From assembly GCF_001653235.2 (NCBI RefSeq), contig NC_035790.1, positions 2,356,001-2,420,000 of the forward strand: 64,000 bases of DNA. Direction: 5' to 3'. The stretch comes from Pochonia chlamydosporia 170. Lineage: Eukaryota; Ascomycota; Sordariomycetes; Hypocreales; Clavicipitaceae. Under the pieces are notes generated by a model, which was not told the DNA's origin, did not search any database, and was given only the letters and a program-made list of their open reading frames with translations. Positions 47,501 to 59,500 of this stretch are shown piece after piece. The position numbers and the translations under genes were made by a program. How positions within the stretch are numbered: position 1 is the first letter of the stretch; each line of letters opens with the position of its first letter.

Positions 47501-50500
47501 ATCACCAGGGCCTCGATCCGACCGAGTTTCTCCCATGTGACGGTCATGCTCAGCAGAATCAGCTTCCGCCTGCCGGCTTTCATCCATGGGCGTAACATTC
47601 TTGTCGATCAGAATGTCCTCGAACGGCTCAGCGGGAGATTCAGCGGCCTTCTTGTTCCTTTGTTTCTTAGATTTCGGGATAGAGAGGTTATCGGGCCATT
47701 CGTCGTTGGCAGCGTCTTCTACGTGCACCTCTGCAATAGAAGGGTCCTGCTCACCTCCGCCAATTTCGTTTTGAGGAGAGTCCAGCGCAACAATTTGGCT
47801 CGATTTGCGTTTCTTATCCTTTTTGGACTTCCTGCTCATGGGTGCCGCCGAAGCGGCTTCAGCGTTCGCCTCCGCCATAATATCCTTCATAGAAGGCTCT
47901 GGCATCGAGACAGGACCATTTCCATCATCGGCGTTCTGCACGGCTGAAGTATCCAGACTAGTGTCAATGTCTCTTTCTTCAGGTTTGCCTTCTTCTTGTC
48001 TCCAATCAACGTTCTCTGCGGAGGTTGTATCGTCTACCTCCATGGCGGAAAGGCCACGCTCCCCAGCCGGGCCGGTCTCTGCCTCTGATGTCATAGTTAA
48101 GGGCTCATCCAGAGCAGCGAGCGGTATAGACTTGGACTTTTTGCCTCTGTCTTTCTTTTTCTTGGTCGGCACAGCCCACTCATCTTCTACGTCAACAGAC
48201 TGGGGAGCTCCCACTACCTCAGGGAGAGCGGTCATAGCAGGGTCCTCCTGAACAAGGTTCACCTCTTCAGCTGCAAAAGGCTTATCCGTGGTGGGTTCTT
48301 CAGAGATGTCAGGAGGCGCTGTGGGTGTCATAGAGCCACTTCCACTTTTGTTCTTCTTGCCTTTCTTCTTCTTCACCGTAAGGCCCCAACCCTCTGTATC
48401 ATCGTTGTCCATTGAGTGTGGTGGCTGCTCCGGGTCAAGGGCTCTGGGAAATTCATCGGGAACAGCAACATCTGCTCGAGACACCTCGTCTCCTGGGATT
48501 GTATCGCGAGGATCCTCTTCGGTAATCGCGGTCGGTACTGTTTCCTGTTGCTGGTCCGGTGATATGCTAGGCTCATTGGCTGGAGTAATTGTGCCACGCT
48601 CTGACTTGTCTTTCTTGCCCTTCTTGCCTTTCTTCTTGGATGGCAAAGCCCATTCTTCCTCCATATCAACAACAGATGAAGGTTCAGCGACTTTCGTGTC
48701 CCATTCAGCATGCTCCGTCTCAATAGGAACTGTTTCTTTCTCGGTATCGAGGCTCTCCTGTGCTGCTCCAGCTGGCTGAGATTCTTCAGGGGTCAGGATC
48801 CCGCTTCTAGATTGGCCCTTCTTCCCCTTCTTGCCCTTCTTCTTTGAGGGTAACGCCCACTCGTCAACAAGATCGTTCTTGGCCGGAGGTTCTGTCTCTG
48901 TTACTGCAGTGTCACCTTCGCCCGGTTCGGACGGAATAGCGGGTTCAGCAGGTTCTCCTGGGTCCTCTAGCGCCACTTGCAGAATTGTAGACTCGGGGGG
49001 GTTTGTTGTGTCGGCTGGAGTGATTGTTCCGCTGTTTGGTTTGCTCTTTTTGCCCTTCTTCCCCTTCTTCTTTGAAGGCATTGCCCATTCATCTTCTTCA
49101 ACAGTCTCTGCAACATTGAGTGGTTCATCTACGGCGGCTTCTGGTGTATCCTGAGTTGCTGTTTGGACTGGCTCAGCAGCTGGTGTTGCCTCAGGGGTAC
49201 GATATTCATCAACAGACGAGTCCTTCGCCTTGTTTTTTGCCTTTTTTCCTTTCTTCGATTTGGCCGACGTGGTGAAGCCGAACTCGTCGTCTTTAGGCGT
49301 TGCGACAACGGCAGTGTCTGATTCAGCTGGAATAATTGGCGCTACGTCTTCCATTTCGTCGGCCCATGAGCTGCCACCTTCAAACTGTATCGGTTCTTCT
49401 CTGGGAATTTGACGGTCTTCTGCCTCAAGGTTCTTAGTTGAGTCTTTTGTAGACGCCGCCGCCGCCGCGGCGGTCAGTACAGAAGTGGCCAGTGCAGCCT
49501 TGGCAGCCTTCTTCTTGTCTTTTTTGGACTTTTTAGCCCCCAGCCATTCATCAGGCTCAGTGCTGGTTTCCTTCGCAAGGGGGGCATGTTTTGAAGGCTC
49601 AAAATTGGTGGTTGACACAGCCTCCGACAACTCAACAGCAGTGCTGTCTCTTAAATCTGTATCTGGAGTTTCGCCGTACGATTGATCCACTAGGCCCAGC
49701 TGCTTCTTTCTCTTCTTTTCTTTCTTAGACAACTTTCTCTCCATGGCGCTGTCATAGATATTGCCTTCCGGGTTACTCTCATCCTGGTTGGAAGGGGAAG
49801 CATGCTGTGCCATGGATATCGGTAAATCAGAGGGCAATTCCACCGTAGCTGGAGCATCTTTTACCACAACAGGTTCGGTCGAAAATTCAGTCGGTTCAGC
49901 TCCCTCAGAAGTCGCCATCATCATTTCTGAGTCTCTATCAGTCATGCGGGGTTCGACAAACTCCCCTGGGGGCTGATCTGACTCAAATGCAGCTTTGGCT
50001 CCTTCAGAGGTAGACTTTTTCTCGACAGGTTGCGCAGAGACGTCTGGATTGGGTTCATCCCAGGGCATGAAGTCAACTTTGCTTTTCTTGTTTTGCTTGC
50101 CCTTCCTCTTTTTGCCAGAATCTGGTATTGACCATTCATCATCCACAAGCTCATCCTTACCCACTGGCACTTGACGATCGCCGCTTGGCTGAGCAGATGG
50201 ATCCAGGACAGTGGTGTCGTGTTGTGGGGTTATAGGAGCAGAACTCTCGGCAATCTCCGGCTCAGATTGTGGTGATTGATCCTCTGTCATTGTGATATCC
50301 TTGGATTCTTGGGACTCCTGCTGCACATCCGCGGATTTTTGGTGGGACTCAAAGGTAACATCACAAGGTGCTGCATCACTCCTTTCGGTGTCGCCAGTAT
50401 TCTGCGCTGTAGTTGCAAGCTCCAAGGGGTCAACTTGTTCGGCCTCTGGTCGTGCAGCAGCATCATAGATGTCGTTGGCGTCCTGAATGGGGGTGCTTTG

Positions 50501-53500
50501 CGGAGGGGGATAATCATACTGAGAGCCCTGCTTGGCCTTCTTGTTCTTCTTCTTCTTGTCTTTCTTTGACATCGTATCAGTCCAAGAGTCATCGCCCACT
50601 TCCTCCGCCTTTGTTGTCTTGACATCGTCTGAGACGAATGTCTCCTCAACAGCCTTTGAGCTCACATCAGCCTCCATTCCCAAATCCTTCGCTTTCTGCT
50701 TCTGCTTCTTCTTCTCCTTTCTCGACGTTCCAGCAGCCCATTCATCATTGTCATCAGCCTTACCAGCCTCCTCTTGATCCTTGACCGTCCCATCGTCGTT
50801 GGTTGACTCCGGCTCCAAAGACCGCTCAGATTCGAAAGTTGTTGCAGCCTTCAGGTCGGTTACAGGTTTAGCACTATCCATTGACGACGATTCCTGGATT
50901 GGCTCCGCGGCGAGGTCCGTCTCGGGGATGGGTTCGGGTTCCTGTGCTTTCTCAAATTCCGTATCTTTAGTTTTCTTCTTCTTCTTGTCCTTTTTAGGCT
51001 TCAGGCTGAACCCACCCCACAAGTCTTCAGGAATGGCTTCCGTTTCCTCGATTTGGCCGGCCCTGGGCGTTTTTGCAAGCGTTTCGGTTGCGCCTACAGG
51101 ACTGTCCATCGTGCCCGTGAGGCAAAGTGCTTCAGCAGAGGCATCACCAGCAGCGACTGCTGGCTCTGGTGACGGTTCTCCTACAGATTGCTGAGCGGCG
51201 GCCTCCATGGTTGCTTGCTTTTTCTTCATCTTTCTATCCTTCTTGGAGAGTTTCGCAGGTACAAAGGTGTCATCACCTGAAACCAGGGACTCGGGAAGGC
51301 CCCCTTCAGCAATTCCCGCACTCTTAGAAGTATCGGGGAGGACAGCATCATCCAAAGGCTTGTCGACGCCAGAGTTGTCTTCCGATGCAGGTTGTTCATG
51401 ACCAACGATTACGTCAGTCCGTGCTTTGTCTGCTGCGTTCACTTCGGGCTCAGCTAGCAGGTTTTCCGACAAGGAAGTCTCATTGCTTATGGCTGACTGC
51501 TGAGGAGGTTGTGCCGCAGAATCTGCCTCAACACCAGAGCCTGATTCTCCATATTCAAAAGCGAGAGAGTTCTTCTTTTTCTTGCTCTTTTTTCCCTTCT
51601 TCGGGACCTCAAATTCAAGTTCATGGTCGACTGCGGTTGCAGTCACGTCTGGAGTATCTTCTCGGGGATTTGACGACTCAGTTGGAGGTTCAGTGGACGC
51701 CAAACCCTCTGGGACTGGCTCCGCAGTCAAACTCTGGCGCTTCTTCTTCTTGCCCTTTTTGCCTATAGCTTGCGGCCACTCTTCTTCATTTTCTGCTAGG
51801 ATTGGGGCGGCAGGCTCCGGCTCAACTGCAGGCTGGGTCTCTTCGATGGCGGCAGGTTCCTCCGTTATTAAAGCAGGCTCCGCTGTGTCCACCTGGGTTT
51901 CAGTCGCCGGCTCTGGGTTTGAAATTGAGGCCGATTTACTACCCTTTTTCTTCTTCTTGGACTTCTTGTTGCTAGCAGGAGTAGCCCATTCATCCTCAGC
52001 TTGTGCTTCCTGTGGTATCTCTGCAGCCTTGGTGTCTTCCATTTCGCGTGGGACCTCAGTGGCAATTTCACTGACCGGCTCCTCTTGAGATTCATTGATG
52101 TGCTCCTTGTCAACAAGAGTAGATACAGGATCAGGTGTAATGTCTCCGCCAGGTTTCTCTTCCAAAAGATCCCAAACATTGGCTTGGCCTGTCTTGGTTT
52201 TTTTGCCCTTCTTTTTAGTAGAAACCGTCTCAGTCCAGGAGTCTTCCATAGCTACATCTCCGAGTGTCTTGCCCTCTAGCTGAGTTGGCTCAACGCTCGT
52301 AGTGTCATCCAGCGTAAGCTCAAGAGGCGCGTCACCTTGCGAGAAGAGCGGTTCAGGGACCTGGGCGTCCAGAGATCGAGACTGCTCTGCTGGTTGTAAT
52401 TCGTCGGCCTTATCGATCGTCAAAGGCTCTGGAGTGACAGAGGAACCTAAGACTAGGGCATCCGAAGCGACATCTGGACTTTCAGAAGTAGTCACAGGAG
52501 CGGTGTCCTCCCACTGAACAGACTTTCTCTTATCTTTCTTCTTTTTCTTTCCTTTCGTAACGGGAGCAAAGTCGTCTTCAGTGGCCTCAGTCGTTGCTTG
52601 GGGATAAAGAGATACCTCAGTTGCTGGAGAATTTCCATCCGGTGTTGAATCAACCACAGGCTCGATGGATTCAATTTGTTCGGCGAGAACTGAATGTTCT
52701 TCTGGCGGAGTGTCTGCTGGCGAAGCTTCGTCTAAATAGAGAACCTTCTTCTGTTTGTCATCCGTGCTGACTGGTTCAAAATCTGCATCTCCTGCCTCGA
52801 CAGGATCTCGCGTGGTAAGAATTGGTTCTCTGGTTCCAGAGGTGTTCTCAGTCGATGAAGGCTCATCTGTGAAAGTTTGATCAGGGAGGATGGTCGTGGA
52901 TCGCTGATCATTGGTTGTAGCCGTAAGTTCAAGCGTCTTATCCAACGGCAAATCTTCATCAAGCTGCTTGCTCTTCTTCTTCTTGTTTTTCTTCTTACCC
53001 TTTGAGGCAGGCTCAAAGTCTGGTTCGGTAGTATCCTGGAACGTAGTCCCGGATTCTTCTTTGGAAATATCTTCACTCGTAGAAATCACCTGCTCAACGA
53101 CGGGAGGTTCTTCAGTGACGGGAGTTTTCTCCGCGACGCCAGCTTCAGCTCCTTCAGCCATCAAGGATTCCTCAGCGACAACGCCCTCAAGTGATGAAGG
53201 TCGCTCTTCTAGAGTTGCGGAAGTATCAAGCCCCTTGTCGACTGGCAAAGAATCATCAATTTGTGCGCTCTTGCTTTTCTTCTTCTTTTTCTTGCCCCTT
53301 GACACTGGGGAAAACTCGTCCTCTCCAGCCTCGGCAGGCTCCGTGGTTTGCTGGTTAGCTTGAGTCGACTCCTCTGCGGTTTCCAATTTTGACTGCTCAT
53401 CCACGATGACTGATGTTTCGGCCTCTTGATCCACTAGTGGACTGTCATCTGCCTGCCTGCCCTTCTTCTTTTTCTTCTTGCTCTTTGATACAGGTGCGAA

Positions 53501-56500
53501 TTCTGCCTCACTGGCTTCCACAGCCTCTACAACTTCCTGGGAGGTTGGCACGGAGTCCCCAGTTGCCGGGTTTTCTATGTCAATTGAGTGATCATGTGTC
53601 GTCTCTGTTGTGGGCTGCAACTCTGAAGACGCAGTGGGTTCTGAAGTCGCCTCGACCGGTAAAGGTTCCTCAACCTGCTTGTTCTTCTTCTTCTTTTTCT
53701 TACCCTTAGAAGAAACAGAAGTAAACTCAGGCTCGGGTTCGGGTTCGGCTGGTTCAGTGACTTGATCAAGTGCTAGAGGATCCTTGGCAGTATACTCCGT
53801 GACTGGTCCCATGACTGACTCTGCGGCTGGCTCCGTGGCTAGGTCTGGTTCCGTCTTGGAATTCTCAGATTGCTCGATACTGAGAGCTGGCTCAGGTTGT
53901 AGCTCCCATTCCACAGGCAAAGGTTCGTCCACCTGAAGACCCTGCTTTTTCTTCTTCTTCTTGTCTTTCTTAGAGGATGGTGCAGACCACAACTCTTCAG
54001 GGTCGGGAACGGTAGGTTGCTCAGTGGGGAGTGCGTCCACTTCCAGTGCTGTTTCAGCAGCATTGTTCTCTGCAAAGGCTGCAGGCTCGGTAGAGCCGGC
54101 CGTATAAGTAGAAGCGACGGGCTCAGCAGAGGCAGTTGGTTCAGCAAAGACGACCGGTTCAGTAGAGGCAACCAGCTCGGTTGAAGTCTCAACAGGCGTA
54201 TCCTTATCGAGAGTGAGGTCTTGTACCTCAATAGCTTCGGGCTGCGAACTAGTTTCAGCAGGAGGCATTACATCGCTTTCACCTGCTGTGGCTAAGCCAG
54301 GACCAACATCACGAGAATCTTTCGTGGATGTGAGATCGATGGCCGGTTCAACGTCCCAAGAAGAAGCATCTTTAGATTTCTTTTTCTTCTTCTTGTTCTT
54401 CTTGCTAGGAGCTTCCCAGGCGTCATCGGCTACTGCACGATCGACAGAAGTATCCTCAGCAGGCTCCATAACCGTTTCAGAGATCTCGTCTCGTCCGACG
54501 TCTTTGGTCGCTTCGTGAGCAATTGTGTCAATAGGCTCCATATGTGGTTTTACCCGTGTGTCGTCGGTGACGGCTATTTGGTCTGCAGTTTCTGGCGGAG
54601 CTATATCGGTCGAAGTGTCAATAGCAGCAAGGTTCCCGGTCTCCGTCGCTTCAGGAGCGTCAGTGCCCGCAATTAGAGTCGTCTCGTCCACAGTTGGCTG
54701 CACAGATGGTGTGTCTCCAAGATCATCCTGCAAGGAAAGGGACTTTTTCTTATTCTTCTTCCCTTTCTTTCCCTTCTTCGGTTGCTCGAAATCGACCTGC
54801 GGGCTAGCAGGCTCGCCAACATTTTCGACATTGCTCGGCTCCTCGGTCAACAACGGCGCGACCACTGCGGTCGTAGCTGCAGCAGAGCCTACAACAGCCG
54901 CCTCGGCGAGGGACAGGTCCTTGCTCTTGCGGGACTTCTTGGCCTTTCTCTTTTCCTTGGCGGACATGCCCTTCCATTCCTCTGATTCAGCATCATCATC
55001 GACAAGGGTTGGATCAGGATTTTCGGCGACAGCTGGTTGAGGAACTTTTGGTGTTGACTCTACAACAGCTTCCTCGACAATGGCAGGTTCGGAAGGAGGA
55101 ACATCATCGAACCAGTCCTGAGCTTCCTCAAAAGTGTCCGAGTGAGGTCCTTCCAGCGCGTCGGAAAAGTGCTCATCAGCAGACGTTAAGTCCTCTGCAA
55201 TGTCGGCCAGTGAGCTCTCCACTGCAAGGTGTTTGGTTGGGGTAGACTCAGGTGGACTGGCCATGCCGGTCTCACTCTTGGTGGATTTATTCGATTTGGT
55301 AGAAGAGGGCGCTGAATTGAGCAAGTATGAACTTCTATCTTTAGACATGGAATCAACAGGAGCAGGGTCTTCGTCGGCAATTGTCGTCTTCTCTGGAGTT
55401 TGCTCGTCGGCAGGCACAAATGGTAGCTCGGGTCGTCTAATAGCCTTGGGAGTGGTTTCTTGAGAGCCAGCAATATCTTCAATGGGAACTGACGAGGCTA
55501 AGCTTGTATCAATCCGGAGACCAACATCAGCCAGGTTGTCGAGGCCGATGCCCCTGCTTGATACATCTTCGTCGGTATACAGGTTGGCGTACCCAGGAGC
55601 AGGGGATTCTCGAGATGGTGGCTCGCTTGGTTCGCTAGGTGGGAGTTCAGGTAGATCCATTTGCGGCACATTATCAACAGAGCCTTGCCGAGAGTGCTCA
55701 AGAAGGTAGAGAGGCTTAATTTCCTTACTGCTATCCCAAGAAATCCGGGCTGAGCGTCGGGAGGATTCGGGGGTCGTGACCGGCGAGCCGCTTGGAGGTG
55801 ACCGGTACGCGCTAGGCGAGCTGGGAGGACCACTGTGTCTCTGGCCGAGACGGAGAGAAATTGGGATTGCTGTGCTGCTGGGGGACTTCATAGGCGTATC
55901 TTGTGTACTTCGACGACGGCGGTGAGTCAAAAAGTCACGCTTCAGGGTGCGTTCCTCAGGCGGTGTGTCTGGGCGGCTATCCGGAAGGGCAGGCAGGTCT
56001 TCGGGGGGGGTCTTCGGACTGCCTGGTTCGCTTGGAGGCAAAGGAAGCAGGTCCCCGTATTGAGGATCAATTGCGGGTTTGATTGCACGAGGAGCAATCT
56101 CTGGGTCAAAGTCTTCTAACCCTCCCGACTTCTTGGGTTTGTCATCTTCGAGAGAGTCAGGGTCTTTCTCAAAGGAGGCCTGGGCGGCATTGGAGCGAGA
56201 GGCACTGGCAACAGCAGCAGCAACAGTCGCTAAGCCGACACCCGCGCCAAGGGTGCCGGCATTATCTAAAAAAGACTCCTTGTCCAATTTCTTGGAATCA
56301 TCTTTGCTGTCTTTGCTGCCCGTCTTGAAGATGCTAGCGAGTAGGCCACTTGATCTCTTTTCACTCTTCTCGGTCTCCTTATCCTTGCTACGACGAGGCG
56401 ATCCAGGTAGGGAAACGCTCGATTTGGCTGCATCATCGTCCTCATAGAGAGATGATCTCTTGCTTTTGCGTGATGATCCGGGAGCAGAAGCAACTGACTT

Positions 56501-59500
56501 GGCGTCGTCATCGTCGTACAATGATGAACGCTTGCTTCGTCTCTCCCGCCGACGCTCGTCGCCCCTAGCCTCGGAGACTACAGAGCTGACATCGCGATCG
56601 TCCCAAGGATCTCCTTTACGATCTGGGGGATCGTCTCCATAATCGTCGAAGTCTGTGCCACTTCGGCGCTTGGATTTGCCATTATGCTTGCCGGAAGATT
56701 CGTTTTCGCCCACTTCGGAACCAGGGGTCGACCGAGAACTGCGTTTGCTACTACTTTCTCGTTCACCAACCTCCGAGCCAGGTGCAGATCGAGAGATAGC
56801 CTCAGAACCAACTGAGTCTCTCTTGGACTTGGACTTGGACTTGGATTTCTTGGGCATGTCCCAGTCATCATCCGGGTCCACAACACGAATAGTAGATTTG
56901 TCAAACGAATCTGTACGGGACAACTTTGAGGAAGTGTCATCTTCAAAGTCGCGGCTCTTGCGGTCCTTCTTAGACCTCTTCTTCTTGCCAGAGTCCTCCC
57001 ATTCAGCGTTGTCAGTCTCTCTTGGTTTATTGTCATTCTCTCGAGACAAATCCTTCTCCTCTAAAGACTTGCCGGCAATGTTCTCCTCAGATGGTTCAGG
57101 GGCAAGAGGCTCCACAATATCCATGGATTGTCTTTTCGCTTCCTTTTCGAACCTCTTCTTCTCCTTCTTGCTGAGCTTCTTGGGAGCCTCGACCCATTCG
57201 TCGGACGGTCCTGTCGGGTCTTCTCTAGTCATGTCGACGGGTTCGGAGAAGAATCCAGGTTCAGACACGCCCTTTTGCTTCGAGGTTATATCTGATACAG
57301 CATCGGCAAACGACGAGCCACTCCAACCATCGCCATTGGTATCACTCGTGCGGGGTGGAGAATCTCGGCGGCGGTATTCAGGATCATCAATGACGATATT
57401 TGGGTCGAATCCGGTATCCTTGAGGCCAGCTGCGAGGGTGGCTGCAAACTCTATGTCGTCTGCATAACCGCCCGGCATCTTCTCGGCAGTTGGACTCACA
57501 GGTTTTGGCCCCGGAATAGGAGGTTCAGACTTGGCATCGTCCATCAAGTCATCAATGTCCCTTTCTGACTTGTCCCGGTAGCCAACACCAACATCCGAGC
57601 TTGCCTTCTTCTTGGATCGTGATCCTGGGACGTCTGGTTCATTGGCGGGCTCAGAACTACTCCCTGCGATGGCTGCAGCGAGGATTCCCCACTGACTTGT
57701 TTTGCTGAGAACAGGGCGTGACTTGTCACCCGACTCGGTCTTGTCCCGTGTTGCCTCAGCATCACTTCTAGAGTCAGCGCTCTCAACTTCAAAGCTCTTC
57801 ATCGAGTTCTCGCCCCAGGTGACAGATTTAGCGGTAGATGAGACAGTGGACGCAGCACCAGAAGCAACCTCGCCTCCATCCTCAGCGAAGTCATCCTTTG
57901 ATGTGGACTTCTTTTTCTTTTTCTTCTTCTTGTCCTTACTCTTACCCCTTTCTTGTGCTTCGTCCTCCTTCTTGTTATCGTTGGCGACGTTCTGATCACT
58001 TCCAGTGGAAGCTGACTGCTCACCGACTTCGCTCGAGTCGCGAGACAGGCTGGGAGTGGGTTGACGACTGGGCACCGGAGTTGGATAGACAAGGTTCAGC
58101 ATCGGTCGCTCCCGTTCACAAGAAGGATCTCGCGATGTAAACAGGTTGAAGGACGTGTCAGTAGATCTGAATTTGTGTAGTTCCTTGGGATAGATCTTGT
58201 TGTCGATTTTTACATCTGCATCCGGACCGTCAAAGAGGCTCTGCTTCGAGGTTTTGTCCTCCATCTCCGGGGGCGTAACAATGGAGTAGGTTTCTTTTTG
58301 GTCACCACCCTCGTATTTGTTGATCACAGACTGGTTGGGAGACGCGCTGCGGGATCGCTGTTCCTCGGCAGCAATTCTCTCGGCAGTTATCATCTCCCGG
58401 TAGTATCTGTCTGCTTCCTCTTGCACAGGGTCTTTTCGTGGCTGGGTGTAATCGCGAGACCCTTCATCCGTATATCCATCCCGGTGGCCCCTTGATCGCG
58501 CCATCTCTACCGCTATCGCGGATGCTACTGCTGCGGCAGCAACAGGGGCAGTAGATTGCTTGGCCTCCTCGTAAATGTTTCGTGCCTCGTGTTCTCGTTC
58601 CTCATAATCATGTCGTCGTGAGTCTGGGCCGTCGGGGTGACTGCGAGCCCCCCTCTTATAATCCTCCACCATGCGCTCGATTTCAAAGGAGTCCTTCCGG
58701 CTCAGCCTGGTATCTGATTGGGCTAGGCGCGGCGGTTCTTCGTCAAAATTTGGTTCACGATCCACTGTCACGACTGTGGGTGTCAATGGGCGAGCAGGAG
58801 CCGTGGCAGCAGAAACCAGGGACGATCCGAGGGCGCTCTCAGCAACCTGGAATTGGAAAGGATCCACGGGTTGACGAGTGGTCACAGTAGCAGCCTGATC
58901 GTAGCTGGTCTTCTCATCCTTTCGTCGCTCGTCACGATCATCAAATTTTCGGCTGTCTCTTCGAGATGACCGCGATAACTCACTCTTCGAATCGATGTCA
59001 CGATCGCCACGATCACTTCGCTTAGACCTGCGAGATGACGACTCTTCCTCGGGATAGTGGTCTACCTTTGTCTCACGGCGCTTTCGAGGAGTTTCTTCCT
59101 CTTCGTAGCGCGAGTGTCGCTTGTGATCGCGTTCGTCTTGATATTTTGAGGAATATGAGTCTCTCTTTGATTTGCGACTCACTTCTGACTCGGCGTCTCT
59201 GTCTCGTCGCTTGGAGTAATCGCCGCGATCTCCATCCCGAGATTCAGTAGCACGTGTGGAGGCCTTCGTGTCCTGGGCGCCATCTTTGCGTTCCAATCTC
59301 CGCTCTTCTCTACGAGAATCTCTCTTGGACTTTCGGTCGGAAGCGAGTGCGACTGCTGCGGCTGCTGCGGCAGCAAGACCAGTAAGTTTCGTACCTGCAC
59401 CAACTCCAGTCTCATCTGAGCGTGTTCGCGAGTGCTTCTGGCTCTCTTCCTCCAACTTCTCAGCTTGGTAAACTTTGGACGACACGGGCGCCTTCGGGCT

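Noticed and set aside
56655..57467. 270-codon plus-strand frame opposite leashin, with others such as 45617-46306
   Set aside because: These mirror the low-complexity Ser/Lys/Glu-rich leashin coding strand; Phe/Leu/Ser-rich translations are the expected shadow.
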